From: an uncultured Mucilaginibacter sp.
GTDB lineage: Bacteria > Bacteroidota > Bacteroidia > Sphingobacteriales > Sphingobacteriaceae
DNA length: 64,000 nt
Reading direction: 5' to 3'
NCBI GenBank assembly: GCA_903864275.1
Contig: CAIPFE010000016.1
Location: 1-64,000, forward strand
Shown: in pieces, positions 26,671-35,391 of the stretch
Layout of the letters: every line of letters begins with the position of its first letter
How positions within the stretch are numbered: the stretch's first letter is position 1
Notes under the pieces: model-generated
Told to the model about the DNA's origin: nothing
Database searches by the model: none
The model's input: only the letters and a program-made list of their open reading frames with translations
Program-made: the position numbers and the translations under genes

Positions 26671-28353
26671 ATGGCAGACGAAAAAATAATTTTTTCAATG
26701 GCGGGGGTTAGTAAGGTCTACCCGCCGCAAAAAACAGTTTTAAAAAATATTTACCTGTCCTTTTTTTATGGGGCTAAGATCGGGGTTATCGGTTTAAACG
26801 GCTCCGGTAAATCATCCCTGTTAAAAATAATAGCAGGGATAGATAAAACAAATATAGGCGAAGTTGTTTTTTCGCCCGGATACACCGTAGGCTACCTGAG
26901 CCAGGAACCGGAGCTCGATCCCAATAAAACAGTGAAAGAAGTTGTTGAAGAGGGTGTTGCCGAAACCACTGCCTTATTGAAAGAATACGAAGACATCAAT
27001 GAAAAGTTTGGCTTGCCCGAGTATTACGAGGATGCCGATAAAATGGATAAGCTGATGACCCGACAAGGGGAACTGCAGGATAAGATAGACGCGGTAAATG
27101 CGTGGGAGCTTGATGTCAAATTGGAGCGGGCAATGGATGCGCTGCGCTGCCCCGATCCGGATACGAAGATAGCAGTGCTGTCAGGCGGTGAGCGCCGCCG
27201 CGTGGCCATGTGCCGCCTTTTATTGCAGGAGCCGGATGTTTTATTGCTGGATGAGCCAACCAACCACCTCGACGCTGAATCCATCGATTGGCTCGAACAG
27301 CACTTGAAACAATATAAGGGAACCGTGATAGCCGTTACCCACGACCGTTATTTCCTTGATAATGTGGCCGGATGGATTTTGGAACTGGACAGGGGGGAAG
27401 GTATCCCCTGGAAAGGGAATTATTCCTCGTGGCTTGATCAGAAAGCTAAACGTTTGGCACAGGAAGATAAAACTGAGAGTAAACGCCAAAAAACCCTGGA
27501 GCGTGAGCTGGAATGGGTGCGGATGGGGCCGAAGGGCCGTCATGCCAAATCAAAGGCGCGTTTATCAAACTATGACAAATTAGCGTCCGAGGAAACAAAG
27601 GACAGGGAAGATAAGCTGGAGCTGTTCATCCCGCCCGGCCCGCGTTTGGGCAATATAGTGATAGAAGCCAATGGCGTGAGCAAATCTTATGGGGAGAAGT
27701 TATTGTTCGATAACCTGAATTTTTCATTGCCGCCAGCAGGCATCGTCGGCATTATCGGCCCCAATGGCGCGGGTAAAACTACCCTGTTCCGCTTGATTAC
27801 AGGACAGGATAAGCCGGATGCAGGGACTTTCCGCGTTGGTGAAACGGTTCATTTAGGTTATGTGGACCAGCTGCATGATGACCTTGACCCAAATAAATCC
27901 GTTTGGGAAAACATTACCGACGGACAGGAAACCATTTTGGTTGGCCACAAGCCCATCAACTCACGGGCTTATGTCTCCAAATTTAATTTTAACGGCGCAG
28001 ACCAGCAGAAGAAGGTAGGCGTTTTATCAGGCGGGGAACGGAACCGGGTGCATTTGTCCATCACGCTAAAAAAAGGTTCTAACGTATTGCTGCTGGATGA
28101 GCCCACCAATGATATTGATGTAAACACATTACGTGCATTGGAAGAAGCCCTGGAAAATTTTGGCGGATGTGCCGTGGTGATCAGTCACGACCGTTGGTTT
28201 TTGGATAGGATTTGTACGCATATTTTGGCGTTTGAAGGTAATAGCCAGGTTTATTTCTTCGAGGGAAATTATTCGGATTATGAAGAGAACCGGAAAAAGA
28301 GATTAGGTGATATTGCGCCGAAGCGGATAAAGTACAGGAAGTTGACGGTGTAA
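26671..28353 (+). CDS. ettA: Energy-dependent translational throttle protein EttA (ABC-F)
   Basis: This 560-residue soluble tandem ATPase binds the ribosomal E site and gates translation according to ATP/ADP level. It has two ABC domains: Walker A GLNGSGKS (41-48), signature LSGGERRR and Walker B LLLDEPTNHLD in the first; GPNGAGKT (about 367-374), LSGGERNR and LLLDEPTNDID in the second. Between them lies the P-site tRNA interaction region with the basic stretch RHAKSKARLSNYDK. The N-terminus ADEKIIFSMAGVSKVYPP and the length near 555 match EttA rather than other ABC-F types. A perfect-stem terminator follows, so it is transcribed alone. Confidence 0.95.
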   Translation: MADEKIIFSMAGVSKVYPPQKTVLKNIYLSFFYGAKIGVIGLNGSGKSSLLKIIAGIDKTNIGEVVFSPGYTVGYLSQEPELDPNKTVKEVVEEGVAETTALLKEYEDINEKFGLPEYYEDADKMDKLMTRQGELQDKIDAVNAWELDVKLERAMDALRCPDPDTKIAVLSGGERRRVAMCRLLLQEPDVLLLDEPTNHLDAESIDWLEQHLKQYKGTVIAVTHDRYFLDNVAGWILELDRGEGIPWKGNYSSWLDQKAKRLAQEDKTESKRQKTLERELEWVRMGPKGRHAKSKARLSNYDKLASEETKDREDKLELFIPPGPRLGNIVIEANGVSKSYGEKLLFDNLNFSLPPAGIVGIIGPNGAGKTTLFRLITGQDKPDAGTFRVGETVHLGYVDQLHDDLDPNKSVWENITDGQETILVGHKPINSRAYVSKFNFNGADQQKKVGVLSGGERNRVHLSITLKKGSNVLLLDEPTNDIDVNTLRALEEALENFGGCAVVISHDRWFLDRICTHILAFEGNSQVYFFEGNYSDYEENRKKRLGDIAPKRIKYRKLTV

Positions 28354-28360
28354 AATAGTT

Positions 28361-28395
28361 GTTGTCTGTGGGGACACAGACAACGGTAGTTTTTT
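28361..28395 (+). terminator. Rho-independent terminator after ettA
   Basis: GTTGTCTGTG and CACAGACAAC form a perfect 10-bp stem with loop GGGA, followed closely by a run of six T residues. It starts 7 bp after the ettA stop. Confidence 0.85.
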
Positions 28396-28415
28396 AACAA
28401 AATGATGCTTAGCTT

Positions 28416-28985
28416 ATGGTGAGTCCGCAATATTTGATCAAAGCCATCCTGTTTTTTGGCTTTTTATTCTTTTTCGTTCAATTATCCGATGCCCAATCGC
28501 GGAGTGGTATTGGTATCGGCTTAGGCGTCAACCAGCCCTTTTCAAGCGACTATAATTTGGGCGGCAGTATACAGTTACAAGGCAATATTGCAATTGGCAG
28601 TAAATTAGGCATTGTGCCCGATATTGGCTACGACCGCATTAACTCAAAAGGCGGATTCATGCATGTTCCAAATGGGCTAAGTTCAAATAAAATAGACGAT
28701 ATCGATCTCTTTCATCTTGGATTGTCGCTAAGATATTTTTTCGACCGGCATTGGTTTGCTGGCGCAGGCGGCATGTTCTACATGGCCCAGGGGAAAGAGG
28801 ATACTGATGGTATTGGTGCAGGCGGCTTTGGCGGAGTTGGTTATAACCTGGATATTGATGAACATAACACACTGGCGTTTTCACTTAACACCAGCATTGT
28901 CGATATCGTTTATAACGGGAACGGCGTTACCCCCATTGCCGGGTTAAAAGTAGCTTATGTTGTAAATTTTAAAGGGAACAGATAA
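28416..28985 (+). CDS. Small outer-membrane beta-barrel protein
   Basis: This 189-residue exported protein has a signal peptide of about 26 residues ending DAQS, then alternating amphipathic strands rich in glycine and aromatic residues (GIGIGLGVNQPF, GNIAIGSKLGIVPDIGY, FHLGLSLRYFFDR) and a C-terminal strand KVAYVVNFKG. This is typical of an eight-stranded barrel of the OMP_b-brl class. The function is not evident. The gene stands alone between the ettA terminator and a convergent VOC gene. Confidence 0.75.
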   Translation: MVSPQYLIKAILFFGFLFFFVQLSDAQSRSGIGIGLGVNQPFSSDYNLGGSIQLQGNIAIGSKLGIVPDIGYDRINSKGGFMHVPNGLSSNKIDDIDLFHLGLSLRYFFDRHWFAGAGGMFYMAQGKEDTDGIGAGGFGGVGYNLDIDEHNTLAFSLNTSIVDIVYNGNGVTPIAGLKVAYVVNFKGNR

Positions 28986-29018
28986 TTGGCAGCGCTTTGC
29001 AATACGCCGGCAAATTAC

Positions 29019-29519
29019 CTACTCCTTATCATACGCCGCCTGTAACGCTGCAATATCAATCTTCTTCATCTGCAGCATCGCCTTCATTACATTGCCTGCC
29101 TTCACCCGGTTAGGATCGCCCATTAACCGGCCCAAGGCATTGGGGACAATTTGCCAGGATACACCGTATTTATCTTTAAGCCAGGCGCATTGACTTTCCT
29201 GGCCACCATCGGCGGTTAATTTGTTCCAGAGGTCGTCAACTTCTTCCTGTGTTTCGCACTTTACATAAAATGAAATGGCTTCGGTGAATTTAAACATCGG
29301 ACCGCCGTCAAGCATCATAAATTCCACGCCGTTAAGGCGTATCGTGGCCATCATAACTTTGCCGCTGTGGCCCGGTACTTCGGCCGGCAGCTTGCTAACG
29401 TTCATTACTTCTGAATTTTTAAAAACGGAGGTATAAAAGTTTATTGCTTCTTCTACTTTCCCATCAAACCATAAAAATGGGGTGATCTGTTGCGCATTGC
29501 TATTTCCTGCTGTGGCCAT
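29019..29519 (-). CDS. VOC superfamily protein (PhnB-like)
   Basis: This 166-residue cytoplasmic protein of the glyoxalase/bleomycin-resistance fold resembles PhnB and the so-called 3-demethylubiquinone methyltransferase family. It has the N-terminal ITPFLWFDGKVEEAINFYTSVF, the middle FMMLDGGPMFKF and the C-terminal CAWLKDKYGVSWQIVPNALGRLM. Members bind small substrates or metals, and the exact reaction is usually unknown. The methyltransferase name in databases is misleading, since no SAM-binding motif exists here. It is transcribed alone. Confidence 0.88.
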   Translation of the reverse strand: MATAGNSNAQQITPFLWFDGKVEEAINFYTSVFKNSEVMNVSKLPAEVPGHSGKVMMATIRLNGVEFMMLDGGPMFKFTEAISFYVKCETQEEVDDLWNKLTADGGQESQCAWLKDKYGVSWQIVPNALGRLMGDPNRVKAGNVMKAMLQMKKIDIAALQAAYDKE

Positions 29520-29678
29520 AATTATGTTTTTTAATTGGTTATTGATAGGGTAAAGTTAGCTTTAAAATATTAATCAATAATGGGAAGAAAAGCCAATTTG
29601 AGGGGGAAATGAGGACAAAATAGCGAAATATAAATGCCAAACGTGGGCACCGTACAATTTTGTAAGTGCGATAATGTT

Positions 29679-31247
29679 TTATTTTTTCCATACCACCCAG
29701 TTATTAGGGGCAGTTGATGGCCGGTGTTTTTGCGGTGGAAACTTCAGGAATATAGCCGCTTCGCGGTCGCCCAGGGCGGCCGACCTGGTCCAGTCTGTTT
29801 TGGCGGCCACTTTATTATTTAATGAGTAATATAACCGCCCCCGCTCAAAATAAGCGCCGGCATTTGATGGGTTTAATTCAATAGCCTTTGTCAGGTCGCT
29901 CATTGCGGCAGGGTCATTTTTCACGGCTTCGTTGGCGTATCCCCTCATATAATACGCAATCGGGAGATTGACACTATCTGCAATTGCTTTATTCAGGTCG
30001 GGTATCGCGGCAACAACACGGTTCGTTTGCAGGTATAATATAGCGCGGTAATAGTAGGCTTCACTGTACGCCGGGTTTATCGCAAGGGCCCTATTGAAGT
30101 CGGCCATCGCTTCAACATTTTGACGTAACGACACCCTGGCCACTCCACGACTAAAATAAGCTGACTCAACATCCGGCTTCAGGGAAATTGAACGATTCAA
30201 ATCCTCAATGGCCCCCGCAAAATCATTCTTAGCTAATTTGGCGCAGCCACGGTCGTGATAGGCATTCGCATAATTCTGGTTTATGCTGATGGCTTTTGTA
30301 AAATCGACTATTGCCCCATCGGCATCATTAAGTTTTAGCTTCACTTCGGCCCTGTTATAATAAGCTTCTTCATTATTGGGGTTTAATACGATTGCCCTCC
30401 CCAGGTCGCTGCTTGCTTCGCCGAAATTACCCATTTTTGCATTTAACATACCTCGTTTTTCGTAGGCTTCCGCATATTTCGGGTCTATGGCGATCGCCTG
30501 GCTAAAATCGGTCAGCGCCTCATTATAATTATTAAGCTGGGCCCTTTGTATGCCCCTGAAAAAGTAGGCCATTGCAAGCTTAGGGTTTAAGGTTATGGCT
30601 TTACCGAAGTCGGCCATTGCACCGTAGCTATCTTTCAGGTTATCTTTTGAAATGCCGCGGTCAAGATATGCCTCGGGCATTTCAGGATCGAGTTCAATGG
30701 CTTTATTCAGGTCGTCAAGTCCTCCCTTAAAATCAGCAAGTGCATTTTTTGAATTGCCCCTGTTGGTATAAGCGCTGGCGTCTTTAGGGTTCAGTTCCAC
30801 TAATTTGTCAAAATCGGCGATAGCGCCTTTATAATCGCCCAGCCTGTTTTTTGAATTTCCCCTGTTCGTATAAGCATTGGGGCTTTTAGGGTTTAGCACA
30901 ATGGCATGTTCACAATCGGCTATTGCGCCTTTAACGTCATTAGCGTTCAATTTTGCATAAGCCCGGTTTGAATAGGCAATGTCGAGGTTGGGGTTTATCG
31001 CAATTTCTTTGTTAAATTCATCAATCGCGCCGGGATAATCAGCAAGCTGGATTTTAATAACTCCCCGGTAGTTATAAGCTTCAGTATTATTGGGATTTAA
31101 TTCAATTTCCTTTGTAAAATAGTCAATTGCCCCATTATAATCCTGTTTGCCATATAATTCAACGCCTTTGTCAAAATACTGGTCGTGGCTTTGGGCAATT
31201 GAGAATAATGGTAAAAAGAGGATGAAACAAAAAAGGGATCTTTTCAT
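29679..31247 (-). CDS. Exported TPR-repeat protein, first of two paralogues
   Basis: This 522-residue protein has a signal peptide (about 1-18, ending FSIAQS) and about 13-14 consecutive 34-residue tetratricopeptide repeats covering residues 22-490. The repeat frame is AY-x-NRG-x-x-K, then GAI-x-DF-x-KAI-x-LNP. Such proteins are protein-protein interaction scaffolds, here in the periplasm or on the cell surface. The tail is basic (QKHRPSTAPNN). The paralogue at 32573 has the same layout, and a lipoprotein gene on the opposite strand lies between them. The partner and process are unknown. Confidence 0.9.
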   Translation of the reverse strand: MKRSLFCFILFLPLFSIAQSHDQYFDKGVELYGKQDYNGAIDYFTKEIELNPNNTEAYNYRGVIKIQLADYPGAIDEFNKEIAINPNLDIAYSNRAYAKLNANDVKGAIADCEHAIVLNPKSPNAYTNRGNSKNRLGDYKGAIADFDKLVELNPKDASAYTNRGNSKNALADFKGGLDDLNKAIELDPEMPEAYLDRGISKDNLKDSYGAMADFGKAITLNPKLAMAYFFRGIQRAQLNNYNEALTDFSQAIAIDPKYAEAYEKRGMLNAKMGNFGEASSDLGRAIVLNPNNEEAYYNRAEVKLKLNDADGAIVDFTKAISINQNYANAYHDRGCAKLAKNDFAGAIEDLNRSISLKPDVESAYFSRGVARVSLRQNVEAMADFNRALAINPAYSEAYYYRAILYLQTNRVVAAIPDLNKAIADSVNLPIAYYMRGYANEAVKNDPAAMSDLTKAIELNPSNAGAYFERGRLYYSLNNKVAAKTDWTRSAALGDREAAIFLKFPPQKHRPSTAPNNWVVWKK

Positions 31248-31278
31248 GCTGAAACAGGTTCCGGTTATTAGTTATCCG

Positions 31279-31286
31279 CAAAGATA
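31279..31286 (-). promoter_or_regulatory. Bacteroidota -7 box of the first TPR gene
   Basis: On the minus strand the sequence is TATCTTTG, an exact TAnnTTTG match, 31 bp before the start codon. Confidence 0.45.
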
Positions 31287-31380
31287 AAGTTTTTTGTATG
31301 CTTACGGCTTCGCAACATCAAAAATAAACAGCCGGCAACGTACGAAAGATTTTTATGTTTATATTCGCCGCTGAAAATAT

Positions 31381-32370
31381 ATGAAACCTTTACCCCTTTC
31401 TCAATTTAAAATAACGGCAGCCTTAAGCCTTTTCTTAATCTTTCAATCCTGCGTATCTGTACCCGGTGTATGGAAAAATGAAAAGATCAGTTCGGGCAAA
31501 CGCGATGACTTTCACCAGCTGAATACTGAGGCATTAACCTATCTGAAAGCCAATAACCCAAAGGGCTTAAAAGCACTTTTATCCAAAGAGATGATAGAAG
31601 ATAATAATGAAAGGCAGGTTGAGCTGATCAGCAACAGGCTGACAGATTACCCTTACGAGCTGCTTGACGAATATTATGTAGTAAATAAATATATCGATAA
31701 AGACACGATACCCCGCGGAAGCCAGGGGATAAGCCGTTACGGGCTGATATACCCCTCGGCCGCAAAGGAAATGTATTTCGCTTTTTTTGTACCGAAAAAA
31801 CCGGCTAATAAATACATGGTGAGCATAGTTTACGCAAAGCTTAATTACGGCTGGAAAATTATTAAACTGGGCCTTGCGCCGTACACCATTAACGGGAAAA
31901 CCGCGCCTGAACTATTTGCGCTGGCCAAAGAACAGTATGATAAAAAATACATCCAGGCGGCGCTTGACAATGTTACGCTGGCGGTAACCTGCTATGAGCC
32001 GGGTTTATATTGGCAATATGCCGACCAGGCTGATGCCGGCTTATTCTATACTAAGGTGCATGAAGAAGTTAATGAAAAGTACAAGTATCCTTTGGTGCTT
32101 AAACAGTTAGCCACCGGGCCTATGATATTGCGGGTTTATAATAAAGACAATGATGAAGGCAGCTTTCCGCTGATCTATTATATGACGCATTTTCCACTAA
32201 AGGATACCGATGAAGTAAAAAAAGAAAATTTGCAGGTAAGGAAGGTTGTTGACCAGCTTATGCCGGGCCTGGGCGAAAATAACAAGTATATTTTGTATTC
32301 GGCATTCAACAAACAGCCAACCGGGTATACTACCGTTGATCATTTTGATATGACGGATAAGGTGCATTAA
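31381..32370 (+). CDS. Putative lipoprotein of unknown function
   Basis: This 329-residue protein has a lipoprotein signal: a hydrophobic stretch at 11-22 and the lipobox-like LIFQSC with Cys24, so it is probably anchored to a membrane facing the periplasm. The body is soluble and rich in Lys and Tyr. It has an N-terminal helical half (DDFHQLNTEALTYLKANNPKGLKALLSKEM) and a beta-rich middle (KYMVSIVYAKLNYGWKIIKLGL) that resembles NTF2-like or DUF3887-type folds, but I cannot assign a family. It lies on the opposite strand between two TPR paralogues. Confidence 0.75.
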   Translation: MKPLPLSQFKITAALSLFLIFQSCVSVPGVWKNEKISSGKRDDFHQLNTEALTYLKANNPKGLKALLSKEMIEDNNERQVELISNRLTDYPYELLDEYYVVNKYIDKDTIPRGSQGISRYGLIYPSAAKEMYFAFFVPKKPANKYMVSIVYAKLNYGWKIIKLGLAPYTINGKTAPELFALAKEQYDKKYIQAALDNVTLAVTCYEPGLYWQYADQADAGLFYTKVHEEVNEKYKYPLVLKQLATGPMILRVYNKDNDEGSFPLIYYMTHFPLKDTDEVKKENLQVRKVVDQLMPGLGENNKYILYSAFNKQPTGYTTVDHFDMTDKVH

Positions 32371-32450
32371 GGCCAGGCTGTGAACGTGCAATTCCTATTG
32401 CCGCTAATTTGCCAATTTTGGCTAAAGCCCCTGGCTCTTTATTTTGTCCA

Positions 32451-32517
32451 CCGTCCCTTAAAAGGGACGGCAATGAATTTACAGGTTACATTCATTGCCG
32501 TCGGCTTTAGCCGACGG
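32451..32517. repeat. Three nested hairpins between convergent genes
   Basis: CCGTCCCTT-AA-AAGGGACGG (32451-32470), GGCAATGAAT paired with ATTCATTGCC (32469-32478 with 32490-32499) and CCGTCGGCT-TT-AGCCGACGG (32498-32517) stand in immediate succession. The first and third share the CCGTC/GACGG word. This looks like a dispersed palindromic element and may also stop transcription from both sides. Confidence 0.65.
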
Positions 32518-32572
32518 GTAAAAGGCTATCAAAGCAGGGCTTTAAAAGTGACTCAATCGTTGCTGATTGTGA

Positions 32573-34093
32573 TTATTTACAATTTTCTTTCAAATCACGA
32601 ACCGCACTCACATCACCCAACTGCGCGCCTTTCTGCCAATCGGAACAGGCCCCTTTTTTATCGAGCAGGTGAAATTTTACCTGTGCGCGATAACGGTAGG
32701 CTTCCGCCAGTTTTGGGTTAAGTTGTATTGCCTGGTTAAGGTCGGCCATAGCGCCTGTAAAATCGTGCAGTAGTTTTTTACACTGCCCGCGGTAGCAATA
32801 GGCAACGGCATTGCCGGGCGCAATTTTTATTGCTTTTGAAAAGTCGGCAACTGCCAAATCCGCATTGTTCATCTGCCAATCTAAAACTGCTCTGTAAAAA
32901 TAGGGCTCCATAGCATCTGGCCTTAAACTTATTGCCCGGGTATAGTCAGTAAAAGCGCCTTTAAAGTCGTGTAAAGCAGCCCTTGCCATGGCCCTGTTAT
33001 GATAAGCCAAACCGGGTTCAGAGCTTAACTCTATGCACCGCGTCATATCGTCGACAGCGCCGTTATAGTCATTTTGTAAATACTTGATGACGCCCCTGTC
33101 AAGATAAGCATTGGCATATTTCGGGTCAATAGCAATAGCCTGGTTAAAATCGGCAATCGCACCTTCATTATCCTGGAGTTTACTTTTCACTTCGGCCCTG
33201 TTATAATAAGCCTCTGAATTTTTAGGGTCAAGGACAATTGCTTCTGAAAGATCTGTGCCGGCTTCGCCGTAATTGTCCATTTTGCCTTTTGCGGTTCCCC
33301 GCTTCTCATAAGCCAGAGCGTATTTCGGGTTTATTGCTATTGCCTGGTCAAAATCGGCTATCGCTCCATTATTATCATTTTGATCACTTTTGGTTACCCC
33401 TCTTTGTGTATAGGCTGCTTCAAATTCGGGATTTAATTCAATTGCCTTATTGAAACTGGTAATTGCGGCATAATAATCCTTCAGTTTATTTTGAACGAGC
33501 CCGATATCATAATAAGCCATTGCCAGCTTTGTATTTATCTGGATGGCAAGGTTATAGTCGGCAATGGCGCCGCTATAATCGCCGAGGCCACTTTTTGAAT
33601 TTCCGCGGTCGACATAAGCTATATCGTTTTTAGGATTTAATTTGATAGCCTGATTTAAGTCGGCAAGGGCACTGTCATAATTGCTTACACAGTTTTTTGC
33701 ATTTCCACGGTTACAATAAGCTAAATCAAATTTAGGGTTTATAACAATGGCCTGATCACAATCTGCAATAGCACCTTGATAGTCCCTCAGATCAGTTTTT
33801 ACTTTGGCCCTGTTATTGTAAGCAAGGAACGACTGGGGATTTATAGCAATTGCTTTTGTAAAATCGGCAATAGCGCCCTGTGCGTCGCTAAGCTGACTCT
33901 TTACTAAGCCCCTGTAATCATAAGCCACATTATTTTCGGGGTTTAATTCTATTTCTTTCGTAAAGTAATCCAATGCACCCTTATAATCCTTGCTGTCATA
34001 GAGTTCGAAGCCCTTGTCCATATACATATCGGTAGTTTGGGCAACGGTAAAAAGGGGCAACAACAGGCTGATATAAAAAAATGCTCTTTTCAT
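32573..34093 (-). CDS. Exported TPR-repeat protein, second paralogue
   Basis: This 506-residue protein has a signal peptide (about 1-18, LLPLFTVAQT) and about 13-14 TPR units of 34 residues from residue 20 to 490. It is clearly related to the protein at 29679: the starts MKR-x-x-F, GxELYxxKDYxGAxDYFTKEIELNP and the endings with DKKGACSDWQKGAQLGD correspond. It is probably a periplasmic or surface scaffold. The two genes have the same orientation and similar upstream boxes, which suggests a duplication that now encloses the lipoprotein gene. The partner is unknown. Confidence 0.9.
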   Translation of the reverse strand: MKRAFFYISLLLPLFTVAQTTDMYMDKGFELYDSKDYKGALDYFTKEIELNPENNVAYDYRGLVKSQLSDAQGAIADFTKAIAINPQSFLAYNNRAKVKTDLRDYQGAIADCDQAIVINPKFDLAYCNRGNAKNCVSNYDSALADLNQAIKLNPKNDIAYVDRGNSKSGLGDYSGAIADYNLAIQINTKLAMAYYDIGLVQNKLKDYYAAITSFNKAIELNPEFEAAYTQRGVTKSDQNDNNGAIADFDQAIAINPKYALAYEKRGTAKGKMDNYGEAGTDLSEAIVLDPKNSEAYYNRAEVKSKLQDNEGAIADFNQAIAIDPKYANAYLDRGVIKYLQNDYNGAVDDMTRCIELSSEPGLAYHNRAMARAALHDFKGAFTDYTRAISLRPDAMEPYFYRAVLDWQMNNADLAVADFSKAIKIAPGNAVAYCYRGQCKKLLHDFTGAMADLNQAIQLNPKLAEAYRYRAQVKFHLLDKKGACSDWQKGAQLGDVSAVRDLKENCK

Positions 34094-34126
34094 GATTCAA
34101 TGGGCATCGGGGCAGGTGTATCTCTT

Positions 34127-34134
34127 CAAATATA
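34127..34134 (-). promoter_or_regulatory. Bacteroidota -7 box of the second TPR gene
   Basis: On the minus strand the sequence is TATATTTG, an exact TAnnTTTG match, 34 bp before the start codon. Confidence 0.45.
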
Positions 34135-34212
34135 AAAAATATTTTGGGGTGGTTGCACCGATTTTTAAAGCAGCGGAGAAGCCTGGTCAATCAGCGTAAT
34201 CATTAAAAACCG

Positions 34213-34220
34213 TATCTTTG
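34213..34220 (+). promoter_or_regulatory. Bacteroidota -7 box of the YhcC-like gene
   Basis: TATCTTTG is an exact TAnnTTTG match, 31 bp before the ATG at 34251. Confidence 0.45.
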
Positions 34221-34250
34221 CCGATTAATAAGTGAGATCATCTCTAATCG

Positions 34251-35228
34251 GTGAAATCACAAACTATGCAAACAGAAGAAGCGATAAAACAAGGCTACAA
34301 AGGCTACAACAATTACGGTGCATGGCTGCGCGAAAAATATAACGGGCAGCGTGTGTTCAAGGTGATTGTTGATGGCGGCTTTACCTGCCCTAACCGCGAT
34401 GGCTCAAAAGGCTATGGCGGCTGTACCTATTGCAACGTGGATTCGTTTACGCCTTCCGTTTCACGCAATAACCCTTCGGTGCGCGAGCAGGTGATACAGG
34501 GTGTGGAACGCGCACGGAAAGGTAATAAGGCCGATAAATTTATCATCTATTTTCAGCCGAATACCAATACCTATGCACCCGCACATTACCTGAAAATGAT
34601 GTACGATGAGGCTTTGAGCTACCATACGGAAGATATTGTGGGACTTTCGGTAGGTACCCGGCCCGATTGTATTGATGCTGAAAAAATAGCCCTGCTGGAA
34701 AGCTATACCGACCGTTTTGATGTGGATCTGGAGATGGGCATGGAGTCGATCTATAACGATACCCTGGCGCAGATCAACCGTGGCTGTAGCCACGATGACC
34801 TGGTGAAAACATTAGGATTGCTGGAAAAGAGCAAGCTGGATGTTTGCGTACACACCATTTTCGGTTTCCCCTGGGAAACAAAGGAAATGATGCTGCGTTA
34901 TGCCGCCGAGATCAACCGTTTTCCACAGATAAAATTTGTAAAATTCCATCACCTCCATATTGTAGAAGGTTCTGTTATGGGCGTAAAATACAAACGCCAG
35001 CCCTTCAAGGTTTTTACCCTGGACGAATACGCCGATTTTTTGTGCGAGTTTTTACCCCTTGTGCGTCCCGATTTGGTGATCCAGCGCCTGTTTGGCCTCA
35101 GCGACCTCGAACTGCTTATCGCACCCAACTGGGGCCTGAAAAAATCAGAGATTCAGTATTATATTGATCAAAAGCTATTGATGAGAGGGGTTGTGCAGGG
35201 ATCGGCATATTATCTGAACCGGGATTAA
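34251..35228 (+). CDS. TIGR01212/YhcC family radical SAM protein
   Basis: This 325-residue radical-SAM enzyme has the family's cysteine pattern: Cys46, Cys58 and Cys61 (CPNRDG...GGCTYC) bind the 4Fe-4S cluster that cleaves S-adenosylmethionine. Further family features are YFQPNTNTYAP, the GTRPDCI motif, LEMGMES and the VCVHTIFGFPWE segment. Homologues (E. coli YhcC) are of uncertain function, with a proposed role in RNA or cofactor modification. I kept the start at 34251; an internal ATG at 34266 is equally possible. The last five codons form one arm of a perfect 15-bp inverted repeat. Confidence 0.93.
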   Translation: MKSQTMQTEEAIKQGYKGYNNYGAWLREKYNGQRVFKVIVDGGFTCPNRDGSKGYGGCTYCNVDSFTPSVSRNNPSVREQVIQGVERARKGNKADKFIIYFQPNTNTYAPAHYLKMMYDEALSYHTEDIVGLSVGTRPDCIDAEKIALLESYTDRFDVDLEMGMESIYNDTLAQINRGCSHDDLVKTLGLLEKSKLDVCVHTIFGFPWETKEMMLRYAAEINRFPQIKFVKFHHLHIVEGSVMGVKYKRQPFKVFTLDEYADFLCEFLPLVRPDLVIQRLFGLSDLELLIAPNWGLKKSEIQYYIDQKLLMRGVVQGSAYYLNRD

Positions 35229-35312
35229 ACGGATTTTACAGATTTTTCGGATGCCTGGCTATTTGGCTATTGTATCCCGGAGATCCTTGAAATCTGCTTA
35301 ATCCCGGTTCAG
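35214..35312. repeat. Fold-back repeat that includes the last codons and stop of the YhcC-like gene
   Basis: CTGAACCGGGATTAA (35214-35228, the final codons and stop) is exactly inverted at 35298-35312, and the pairing continues less perfectly inward (CAGATTT with AAATCTG). In between, units around CGGATTTTA, CAGATTTTT and CGGATGCC show an 8-9 base period. No T-run follows the right arm. Confidence 0.65.
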
Positions 35313-35391
35313 ACAAACATAACCCCCTTATTTCCCGTAAACATCCGCGAAACAAACTATCTTAGTAGTTAAATTAATAATCGTAGCTGTC

